Below, piece by piece: positions 1 to 7,300 of a stretch of DNA of 7,494 nt. The notes below the pieces were generated by a model, which worked only from the letters and a program-made list of their open reading frames with translations, was not told the origin of the DNA and searched no databases. The stretch spans positions 1 to 7,494 of the forward strand of contig DQYP01000076.1 of NCBI GenBank assembly GCA_011043375.1, given 5' to 3'. Numbering within the stretch: position 1 is the first letter of the stretch; every line of letters begins with the position of its first letter. The translations under genes and the position numbers were made by a program. Source of the DNA: Thermotogaceae bacterium. GTDB taxonomy: Bacteria > Thermotogota > Thermotogae > B21-G9 > HyVt-16.

Positions 1-493
1 CAGCTTCTTCATAATCATTAGGAATTTCCTTGAAAAAGTTTGCAAGAATAAATACTGTAAGCGGAGATGCCAAACCGGGCAAAATCAATCCCCAATAACT
101 ATTAACAAAACCCATTGTTTTTAATTCTAAGAATAAGGGAATCATTATGGTTTGAAGAGGAATTGTGAAGCCCGCTAACACGAAAATATATAAGAGCTTT
201 CTCCCGGGAAAATTCATTCTTCCAAGAGCATAAGCTGCAAGTATGGCTATTGCTACTATTCCAGCTGTGGAAATTATTGAAACAACTAAACTATTAATGA
301 ACCATCTAATAACACTTGCTTTCTCTAAAATCAAAGAGTAATTGTTGAAGTGTAGTTCTGAGGGAATCAATCTTGAAGCCATAATGTCTTTTTCATTTTC
401 AAGCGATGACATAACCATTGAATAAACTGGAAAAATGTATATGATAATTAAGACAATAGCTATTGCTGTAAGCCATATCTTTGTCTTATTCAT
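1..493 (-). CDS. Carbohydrate ABC transporter permease, MalG/UgpE type (3' part cut off by window edge)
   Basis: This is the second inner-membrane subunit of a CUT1-type sugar importer. Translating the minus strand from the ATG at 493-491 gives 164 open residues up to the window edge. The N-terminus (MNKTKIWLTAIAIVLIIIYIF) is a membrane helix followed by the PVYSMVMSSL stretch usual in MalG-like proteins. Further hydrophobic segments lie near residues 66-90, 100-122 and 133-153. The last visible residues, PNDYEEA, are the start of the cytoplasmic EAA loop that docks on the ATPase, so about 110-120 C-terminal residues of a normal ~280-residue protein are missing. The missing end is a window artefact, not decay. 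The start codon overlaps the stop of the upstream permease as ATGA, with an AGGA ribosome site at 506-503, nine bases before the ATG, so translation is probably coupled. Family is clear; the sugar is not determinable. Confidence 0.93.
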   Translation of the reverse strand, partial: MNKTKIWLTAIAIVLIIIYIFPVYSMVMSSLENEKDIMASRLIPSELHFNNYSLILEKASVIRWFINSLVVSIISTAGIVAIAILAAYALGRMNFPGRKLLYIFVLAGFTIPLQTIMIPLFLELKTMGFVNSYWGLILPGLASPLTVFILANFFKEIPNDYEEA

Positions 494-1371
494 ATGGATT
501 CATCCTTTCGTGTCATAAGTTTAATTTGGATTATAGAAATTCCAATCATCAAAAGAAAGAAAATCGTTGCAACAGCTTGAGCATACCCCATCTTGAAATA
601 CTTGAATCCATTTTCATATATATATTGAACGATAGTTCTTGTTTTACCGCCTGGGCCTCCGGCGGTCATTATATAAACCTGTCCAAATATTTGAAGCGAA
701 TATATTACTTGAAGGACTATTACAAGTACGTGGGTGCTTTTTAAAAGAGGAATAGTAATGTGGAATAATCTTTTCCATGCATTGGCACCATCTAAGGTGG
801 CAGCTTCATAATAAGAACTTGGAATCTGCTGTATAGCTGACAGGTAAACTATTATGTTGAAACCAATTGTCCACCATATTGTTGTCAAAGCTATGGCGAT
901 CATCGCAGTTTTAGGATCATTCAACCAATTAAGACCTTCAAAGCCAAAGAAGCCTATAATTTTATTTAAAATGCCGAAATTACTGTTCAGCATCAATTTC
1001 CACGTTAAACATACAACGCTTATTGAGAGTATATAAGGCACATAAAATGCTGCTCTAAAAAAGCCTCTAAATTTTATTTTAGAGTTCAGTAGTAGTGCAA
1101 TCAAAAATCCCAATATCACCAAAGGTGGTACTGTCAGTATAGTAAAGTAAAGAGTATGCCATAACGAAGTCCAAAATCTTTCAGTTCTAAACATTCTTGT
1201 GAAATTTTCAAAGCCAATGAACTTTGGTGTTCCAAAAATATCCCACTTGTAAAAGCCCATCTTCATTGATTTGATGAACGGATATATTTTGAAAATAACA
1301 AACAATGCCCCAAAAGGCAGAAAGAAAAGGTAACCCATCAGTGTATACTTCTTTTTATTCATTACCGTCAC
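490..1371 (-). CDS. Carbohydrate ABC transporter permease, MalF/UgpA type
   Basis: First inner-membrane subunit of the sugar importer, 293 residues, normal for the short MalF-like class with six membrane helices. Hydrophobic segments lie near residues 11-31, 72-96, 106-127, 154-180, 212-232 and 265-284. The ATPase-docking EAA loop is at 189-210 (EAATLDGANAWKRL, then FHITIPLL), with the conserved G195 and P208. The MTAGGPGGKT segment at 235-244 is typical of this family. I chose the GTG at 1371-1369 because an AAGGGG ribosome site at 1387-1382 sits ten bases upstream. The in-frame ATG at 1362 would be about 19 bases away. The gene follows the binding-protein gene after a 57-base gap that contains a terminator-like hairpin, and overlaps the next permease by four bases. 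It would form the channel with the second permease and an ATPase that is not in this window. Substrate unknown. Confidence 0.95.
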   Translation of the reverse strand: MTVMNKKKYTLMGYLFFLPFGALFVIFKIYPFIKSMKMGFYKWDIFGTPKFIGFENFTRMFRTERFWTSLWHTLYFTILTVPPLVILGFLIALLLNSKIKFRGFFRAAFYVPYILSISVVCLTWKLMLNSNFGILNKIIGFFGFEGLNWLNDPKTAMIAIALTTIWWTIGFNIIVYLSAIQQIPSSYYEAATLDGANAWKRLFHITIPLLKSTHVLVIVLQVIYSLQIFGQVYIMTAGGPGGKTRTIVQYIYENGFKYFKMGYAQAVATIFFLLMIGISIIQIKLMTRKDESI

Positions 1372-1387
1372 ACTAAAAACACCCCTT

Positions 1388-1416
1388 AAAAACAGGCAGC
1401 CCCAAGGGCTGCCTGT
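1388..1416 (-). terminator. Intrinsic terminator-like hairpin between binding-protein and permease genes
   Basis: The arms 1392-1402 and 1406-1416 are perfectly complementary: 11 base pairs, mostly G-C, with a three-base loop. Read on the minus strand, the stem is followed directly by a short U run (five T, counting the last stem base, 1392-1388). It lies just after the binding-protein stop (1429) and just before the permease ribosome site (1387-1382), inside what is otherwise one operon. The short U run and the tight link to the next gene suggest partial termination or protection of the upstream mRNA end rather than a full stop. That reading is inferred. Confidence 0.8.
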
Positions 1417-1428
1417 GAAAAGTAAGTT

Positions 1429-2658
1429 TTACCAGAGTATATCATTTGCCTTTTCGATTATAAGATCTGCTGCTTTTTCAGGAGTTATATCACCTATAAA
1501 CATTGATTGGCAAGTTTCCCACATTTCAGTTCTGAATTCTGACCAACCCCTTATCGAAGGAGCGAGCACAGCCAGTTTAGCCGCTTCCATATAATTGTTT
1601 CTCATGGGCAGATTCAAGAATTCCTCAGATTCACGTACACTCTTTACAACAGGAAGATGTCCAGCTTTTGCCCATTCATATGAATGTTCTACGATCCATT
1701 TTGCGAATGTTACAGCAGCTTCTAATTTTTTTGTGTCAACCTTTCCAGCTCTTGGGAAAATAAGCGAATGGCTATCTCCCCATGTGTAGTGTTTTGATCC
1801 TTTGACAGCTGGAACTACTGTTACGCCGAAATCAAGGCCCTCTGTTATCGGATAAACGGCCATAGCCCAAACACCGTTTAGATGAAACGCTGCCTCATCA
1901 TTCATGAAGAGCGCTTCTCCGTCTTCGTAATCACCAATAGGAGTTACATTCGATGTATAAAACTCGAGAATCGTTTTATAAGCTTTAATTGCAATGTCTC
2001 TATCAATAGATACCTTTTTTGTGATTGGATCATAGAATTTTCCACCATATTGAGTATAGAGTGCTATCCACCAGCGTTCACCAACCATGGTTGAAGATTC
2101 AACTGAAAGACCTGCTTTCCCTGTTTTCTCTTTTACTATTTTAGAATATTCAAGCATGTCTTCCCAAGTTTCAGGGATAAGAACCTCACCATTTTCATCA
2201 ACAAGGCCAGCTTCTCTTAGTACTTTCTTGTTATAATAAAGAACTAAAGGATGTGTATCTAACGGAAGAGCCATAAGATGTCCATCATATTTGGCTTGTT
2301 CAAGTATGTTGGGGAGATACTGTTCGGTGAAGATCTCGGTAACATATTTCTCGATAGGATTTAGCACACCTCTTGATGCGTAATCAGGAATAACGGCTAA
2401 ATGCATTATACAAACATCCGGGGCTTCTTCAGCAAGCATTGATGTAAGGAGCTTGTTGTAATACTCATCCCAGTCAACGATTTGCTCGGTTACCTGAATC
2501 TCAGGATGAGTTTCGTTAAATTCTTTGACAAACTCTGACATGATATAACCTTCTCCACCACCAAACAAAGTCCAGAAAGTTATTTCCGTTTTTTTAGCTA
2601 ACGCAGTGCCAGCTAAAACCAAGGAGACCAACATAAGAAGTACTACGAACTTTTTCAT
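1429..2658 (-). CDS. Extracellular sugar-binding protein of a CUT1 ABC transporter
   Basis: Secreted receptor that captures a sugar and delivers it to the permeases encoded downstream; 409 residues, usual for solute-binding protein family 1 (MalE/UgpB-like). Residues 1-21 form a Sec signal peptide: MKK, a hydrophobic core, then an AxA cleavage site at A19-L-A21. There is no lipobox cysteine, so it is expected to be released into the periplasm (toga space) rather than lipid-anchored. Mature-protein landmarks are ITFWTLFGG at 26-34, the hydrophobic AEEAPDVCIMHLA stretch at 76-88, ALPLDTHPLVLYYNKK at 130-145, and FMNDEAAFHLNGVWA at 251-265, the usual hinge and cleft regions of this fold. Abundant Trp and Tyr (W194-style GERWWIALY, 193-201) fit stacking against a sugar. 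The ATG at 2658 has a strong AGGGGTGGT ribosome site ending six bases upstream. It lies 40 bases after the repressor gene. Ligand cannot be named. Confidence 0.94.
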   Translation of the reverse strand: MKKFVVLLMLVSLVLAGTALAKKTEITFWTLFGGGEGYIMSEFVKEFNETHPEIQVTEQIVDWDEYYNKLLTSMLAEEAPDVCIMHLAVIPDYASRGVLNPIEKYVTEIFTEQYLPNILEQAKYDGHLMALPLDTHPLVLYYNKKVLREAGLVDENGEVLIPETWEDMLEYSKIVKEKTGKAGLSVESSTMVGERWWIALYTQYGGKFYDPITKKVSIDRDIAIKAYKTILEFYTSNVTPIGDYEDGEALFMNDEAAFHLNGVWAMAVYPITEGLDFGVTVVPAVKGSKHYTWGDSHSLIFPRAGKVDTKKLEAAVTFAKWIVEHSYEWAKAGHLPVVKSVRESEEFLNLPMRNNYMEAAKLAVLAPSIRGWSEFRTEMWETCQSMFIGDITPEKAADLIIEKANDILW

Positions 2659-2698
2659 TTTCTTACCACCCCTTTCAAAATTTGGAAAATTGAAGAAC

Positions 2699-3703
2699 TC
2701 ATGGTTTTGTACTGCTTCTTACAACAAGCTCTACATCAAGAACAATTTCTTTAGTTTTTTTCCTTCTTCCTTTCATTCGACTGTATAACATGTTAAAAGC
2801 CTCATAACCCATCTTGTATTTTTGTATATTCACAGAAGTCAAGGAAGGATAAACAAAATTCGAAAATCTCGTATTGTCGACCCCAATAACTTCAACATCT
2901 TCAGGAATTTTGAGCTTTTTTTCTTGCAAAACTTTCATTGCAACGTAAGCCATAATATCGTTATAACAAAAAATCCCATCGAAGAATTCTCCATTTTCAA
3001 TCATTTTTGGTATTAGTGTTATGAGATCGTCGGCTGAAAACACTTTATAAACCTTATAATTTTCCTCATTTATGTTGTAATCAGCCATGGCTTTTTTGAA
3101 TCCAATCTCTCTTGATTTTGCGGTATTCGTATCAGCATTTGAATTAAACATTATTAGATGCTTGCAACCATCTTTTATCAATTTTTCTGCTGCAATATAC
3201 CCGCCCTTTTCTTCATCACTATAGATACAATCAGTATCTAGCTCATCTATTTTTCGACCGAGAATCAAAAAAGGGAACCCTCTTTTTGAAAGATTCTCTA
3301 AATGTTCGCCATTAAAATCTAATGGACTTATAAGAATCCCATCCACCCTTCTTTCCAGAAGAGTTTTTAAAGCTTTATGCTCTTCCGCCAAATCGCTTTC
3401 AAAAACCATAAGAATAACACTATAGCCATGCTTTTTTGCTGAGGATTCTATTCCATACAAGACTTCCCAAAAGAATGGATTAGTGCTTTCATCTATTATT
3501 ACTCCAACTGTTTTTGTTTCACGAGTTCGCAGAAATGCTGCTGTTGAATTCCACAGATACCCCATTTCTTCAGCTTTTTTAATTATCTTTTTCTTGGTTT
3601 CACTACTTATTCCATCTTTATTATTGAAAGCTCTTGATACCGTATTCACTGATATGTCCAGGGCATTTGCTATGTCTTTCATGGTCACATACTTTCTTTT
3701 CAT
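2699..3703 (-). CDS. LacI-family transcriptional repressor of the sugar operon
   Basis: Ligand-responsive DNA-binding regulator, 334 residues, full length for the LacI/GalR family. Residues 6-27 are the helix-turn-helix (TMKDIANALDISVNTVSRAFN). The hinge helix is at about 46-60. A periplasmic-binding-protein-like sensor domain starts at TVGVIIDESTNPFF (65-78) and runs to the end, with typical core segments VDGILISPLD (120-129), FDGIFCYNDIMAY (241-253) and EDVEVIGVDNT (268-278). In the hinge, W51 stands where proline is usual and A56 where arginine is usual, but the intercalating leucine L58 is kept. The ATG at 3703 has an AAAGGAGA ribosome site seven bases upstream. It is the first gene of the operon, and the double palindrome at 3739-3768 lies in its leader, so it most likely represses its own transcription and that of the transporter. 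The inducer is presumably the transported sugar or a derivative (inferred). Confidence 0.95.
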   Translation of the reverse strand: MKRKYVTMKDIANALDISVNTVSRAFNNKDGISSETKKKIIKKAEEMGYLWNSTAAFLRTRETKTVGVIIDESTNPFFWEVLYGIESSAKKHGYSVILMVFESDLAEEHKALKTLLERRVDGILISPLDFNGEHLENLSKRGFPFLILGRKIDELDTDCIYSDEEKGGYIAAEKLIKDGCKHLIMFNSNADTNTAKSREIGFKKAMADYNINEENYKVYKVFSADDLITLIPKMIENGEFFDGIFCYNDIMAYVAMKVLQEKKLKIPEDVEVIGVDNTRFSNFVYPSLTSVNIQKYKMGYEAFNMLYSRMKGRRKKTKEIVLDVELVVRSSTKP

Positions 3704-3738
3704 AAAAAAATCTCCTTTGATGTTCTATCGCGGACGTA

Positions 3739-3768
3739 AACGATAACGTTATCGATAACGTTATCGTT
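3739..3768 (-). promoter_or_regulatory. Operator: two abutting 12-bp palindromes, probable LacI-family binding site
   Basis: The 12-base palindrome GATAACGTTATC occurs twice back to back (3742-3753 and 3754-3765). With flanking AAC and GTT the whole block is a perfect 30-bp palindrome. Each unit has a central CG, as is general for LacI-family operators. CG-centred dyads occur at three registers six bases apart (3747/3748, 3753/3754, 3759/3760). It lies just downstream of the predicted start of transcription and about 35 bases before the repressor gene, a position suited to autorepression. If transcribed, it could also fold as a 13-bp hairpin in the mRNA leader. Binding by the neighbouring repressor is inferred. 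Confidence 0.88.
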
Positions 3769-3782
3769 ACCCCAACGAACCC

Positions 3783-3810
3783 AGTGTACTATTTTATGAA
3801 ATAATATCAA
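3783..3810 (-). promoter_or_regulatory. Predicted sigma70-type promoter of the repressor-transporter operon
   Basis: On the minus strand, TTGATA (3810-3805; five of six consensus bases) is followed after 16 bases by TACACT (3788-3783; four of six). Transcription would start near 3776, a few bases before the palindromic operator, so a bound repressor would block initiation or early elongation. The -10 element is weak, and other pairings in this AT-rich stretch cannot be excluded. Confidence 0.55.
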
Positions 3811-4255
3811 AAAGGAATGGAGAGAAATTTGACGTGATTAAACCTGATTACAGCCCGTGTGAGCCCATTAACTTGTAATATCTTATGGGTTGTTTTCATG
3901 CAGATTTGAGGTTCTTCCGCACAATTCGCAACTCTCTTAGTGCTTCTAACATTTATTTCAAATGCTATGTCTCTTATTCTTTCATCCAATTTTTTGTTTG
4001 CTTTGCACATTTGCCACCTATGAAATTCAACCTCTTCTATGAATGAACAATTTCCGATTCTTTTTTGAAATGCGAACTGGGCTTTTTAATACGCTTTACT
4101 TTGCTTGAAGCCACATATTTCCCTTTTCTATTTTTTATCCAGTAATTCCTGAGCAGGATCCGATAATTCAACGTTTTCTATTTATGGTAAGTTGAAAGGG
4201 AGCCCAGATTTTCTGAATTTTGATGATTAATGATCCTCAGAACAAGACAGCGATT
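3811..4255. other. Intergenic region with no convincing gene
   Basis: This stretch separates the divergent sugar operon and restriction-modification gene. On the minus strand it holds a 67-codon open frame (4010-3807) with an AGGTGG three bases before its ATG. Its protein (MCKANKKLDERIRDIAFEIN...) matches no family I recognise, and its 3' end runs into the -35 element of the operon promoter. A second minus-strand frame, open for about 45 codons and ending at a TAG at 4039-4037, is rich in Lys and Arg (KNRKGKYVASSKVKRIKK) but has no start codon. These could be remains of a decayed gene or chance open frames. No strong terminator hairpin, repeat array or RNA gene was seen. Confidence 0.5.
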
Positions 4256-4283
4256 TTGCTGAAAGTTTGATAAATGCTATCAT
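4256..4283 (+). promoter_or_regulatory. Candidate promoter for the restriction-modification gene
   Basis: TTGCTG (4256-4261) and TATCAT (4278-4283; five of six consensus bases) are separated by 16 bases, giving a start near 4290 and a leader of about 58 bases. A competing -10-like hexamer, TATAAC (4319-4324), lies closer to the gene inside the half-site cluster but lacks a good -35 partner. The choice between them is uncertain. Confidence 0.35.
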
Positions 4284-4293
4284 ATTAACGAAA

Positions 4294-4337
4294 TGTGAAT
4301 TTGCAACATCTGTGAAATTATAACTACCTATTCACAG
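4294..4337 (+). repeat. Cluster of TGTGAA half-sites upstream of the restriction-modification start
   Basis: TGTGAA occurs as a direct pair at 4294-4299 and 4311-4316 (17 bases apart) and inverted, as TTCACA, at 4331-4336. The last two belong to a longer perfect dyad, CTGTGAA (4310-4316) and TTCACAG (4331-4337), whose half-sites are 21 bases apart centre to centre, two turns of DNA. The right arm ends on the first G of the ribosome site (GGGGGG, 4337-4342). It could be an operator or a weak seven-pair mRNA hairpin touching the ribosome site; both roles are inferred. Confidence 0.45.
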
Positions 4338-4347
4338 GGGGGATTTT

Positions 4348-7300
4348 GTGTTTAAACCTTATATTAGCGAATTGGTTTCTGTTTATAAGCAAGGAGATGC
4401 GAGAGAAGAAAGCTATTACCCTGCTTTGAAAAAATTATTCGAGTCATACGCTGAATATTTGAAAAGAAGGAATATCTCTATAACCGTATTGCCTAAAAAG
4501 ACAGAAGCCGGGAATCCTGATTTCCGTGTTTGGGACGGGAAACAAAAGGTTGTCGGTTATATAGAAGCTAAGGCTCCCTCCGCCGATCTGGACAAAATAG
4601 AACACTCGGAACAACTGAAACGCTATATCACGACCTTTCCAAATGTGATCCTCACGAATTTTTTTGAATTTCGGCTTTACAGGAATGACAACGAGATAGC
4701 CAGAGCAACTCTTGCTTATCCGAATATTATGCAATTGGGGCAGCTACCGCCTATTCAGGATGAAGAGGGTGTCAACAAACTGCTTGGGGAATTCTTTTCC
4801 TTTTCGCTCCCAAAAATATACAACGCGAAAAATCTTGCCATTGAGCTTGCAAAAAGAACCCGTTTCCTCCGCGATGAAATTGTCGCAGAAGAACTGAAAG
4901 AAGAAAGCGAGGGCGAAGGCACTATACTGGACTTCTATAACGCCTTCAAAGAATACCTGATTTCCGACCTCACCAAAGAAAGTTTCGCGGATCTATACGC
5001 TCAAACGATAACTTACGGCTTATTCGCAGCCAGAACAAGGTCAAACGGCGAATTCAACAGAAAGCTCGCTTACGATCTAATACCAAAAAGCATAGGAATT
5101 CTAAGCGATGTTTTTAGGTTCGTTTCGCTTGGGAGTATTCCCCAACAAATGGAATGGGCGGTTGACGATATTGCTGAGGTGCTCGCCACGGCTGACGTGA
5201 AAAAGATACTTGAGAAGTATTACCATGACGGCAAGGGATCAGACCCGATAATCCATTTTTATGAAACCTTCCTTTCTGAATATGATCCAAAAACAAGGGA
5301 GAAAAGAGGGGTTTACTACACGCCCGAACCCGTCGTTTCCTACATAGTGAGGTCACTGAACATAATACTGAAAGAGAAGTTTGATAAACCTGATGGATTC
5401 GCAAACGAAGGGGTTACTGTTCTTGATCCCGCGGCTGGGACGATGACCTTCCTCGCTCAAGCCACACAACTTGCCGTTGAAGAGTACAAAGAAAAATACG
5501 GTGAAGGTGGCGTTTCGGAGTTTATCAAAGAACATGTTCTCAAAAATTTCTATGCCTTTGAACTCATGATGGCGCCCTATGCAATCGGCCACATGAAGAT
5601 GTCATTCTTCCTCGAAGAACTCGGACACAAACTCGAAGACAACGAGCGCTTCAAACTATATTTGACAAACACTCTTGAAATGAAAGAGCTTGAACAAACT
5701 CGACTCCCGGGAACCGCCTCACTGTCTAAAGAATCCCACCTTGCGGGCGAAGTCAAGAAAAACGTTCCCATTCTCGTGATTCTCGGGAATCCGCCGTATT
5801 CAGGCCATTCGTCAAATAACAGCGAATGGATTTCCAGAGAGATAAAGGAGTACTACAAAGTAGATGGAAAACCTTTGAATGAAAAAAATCCTAAATGGCT
5901 TCAAGATGATTATGTGAAATTTATTCGTTTTGCCCAGTGGAAGATAGACAAAGCTGGTAATGGCATTGTTGGTTTTGTAACCAATCATTCTTATCTTGAG
6001 AATCCCACATTCAGGGGAATGCGCCAATCCCTTATGAACACTTTTGATGAGATCTATATCCTCGATCTTCATGGAAATAGCAGAAAGAAAGAAAAATGTC
6101 CTGACGGATCAAAAGACCAGAATATTTTTGATATACAGCAAGGAGTTTCAATTGTTTTTCTTATAAAAAATGGAAACGATGCAAAAACAATCAAACACGC
6201 TGATCTTTGGGGCTTAAGAGAAGAGAAGTATAAATGGCTTTCTAACAACGATATTAGTACGACAAACTGGAAAGAAATCGAACCGAGGAGCCCTATGTAC
6301 TTTTTTGTGTCTGTGGATCAGGAGAGATTGGAATTATATGAGAAATATCCCAAAATCAATGAGATTTTTCCCATAAACAGCGTGGGAATAGTTACGGCGA
6401 GAGATAAACTTACTATACATTTTAGCGCAGATAATGTGTGGCATACAGTTAAATCTTTTACTTCTTTAGATCCTGAACTTGCCCGTACCGCTTTTGGTCT
6501 CGGAAAAGACTCGAGAGATTGGAAAGTTTGTCTGGCACAAGAAGACCTTCAAAACTCCGGCCCGGACAAGTCGAAAGTAGTTCCAATTCTTTACAGACCT
6601 TTTGATATCAGATATACCTATTACACAGGAAAATCAAGTGGATTTCATTGTAGGCCAAGACCAGAGGTTATGAAGCATATGTTGAAAGAAAATATAGCCT
6701 TAATTACTGTGCGAAAAGCTCCGCCAAATAGTTCTTGTGGTTTTTTTATGGTAACTGATGTGCTAATAAGTACAGGTGTAATTCGTTCTGATAATCAGAG
6801 TGTGGATTACCTTCTCCCACTCTACGTCTACCCCGATGAGAACGAAAACAAAATGTTTTCAGGCGGGAAAACTCCCAACATCGACGCGAAAGTCTTTACG
6901 CTTCTCACTCAAACATATGGCAAGAGACCGGCTCCAGAAGAAGTCTTCAACTATATTTACGCGGTGTTCTACTCCAACATTTATCGTGAAAAGTACGCAG
7001 AGTTTTTGAAAACAGACTTCCCAAGAGTGCCTTTCACCAGGGATTACGAACTCTTCAAAACACTTGGGAAACTCGGTGAAAAGCTGGTGGCTCTTCATCT
7101 TATGAAATCACCGGATTTGAATAACCCGATCGCCAGATTTCAGGGGCAGGGAGACCGGGAAATCGAAAAGCCGGTGTACAAGCAGGAAGAAGAACGTGTC
7201 TATATAAACAAAACCCAGTACTTTGAAGGCGTTCCCAAAGAAGTGTGGGAATACATGATCGGTGGGTATCAGGTGTGCCATAAATGGTTGAAAGACCGTA

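Noticed and set aside
481..744. Plus-strand 87-codon open frame opposite the permease genes
   Set aside because: It overlaps two clearly recognised permease genes on the minus strand and has no protein-family features.
3807..4010. Minus-strand 67-codon open frame with AGGTGG before its ATG
   Set aside because: The ribosome site is only three bases from the ATG, the product matches nothing I recognise, and the frame ends inside the predicted operon promoter. It is noted within the intergenic entry but not called as a gene.
4077..4207. Long-range inverted match CTGGGCT / AGCCCAG in the intergenic region
   Set aside because: Only seven bases match across more than 100 bases, within chance expectation, with no matching mobile-element ends or target duplications.
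4311..4336. TGTGA...TCACA resemblance to a CRP-type site
   Set aside because: CRP sites have a six-base spacer; here the spacer is 16 bases. The dyad is reported only as an unassigned repeat.
4444..4734. Antisense open frames opposite the restriction-modification gene, such as this one and those at 5114-5404 and 7108-7380
   Set aside because: They lie fully within a well-supported long coding gene on the other strand, and their products show no family motifs. They are shadow frames.
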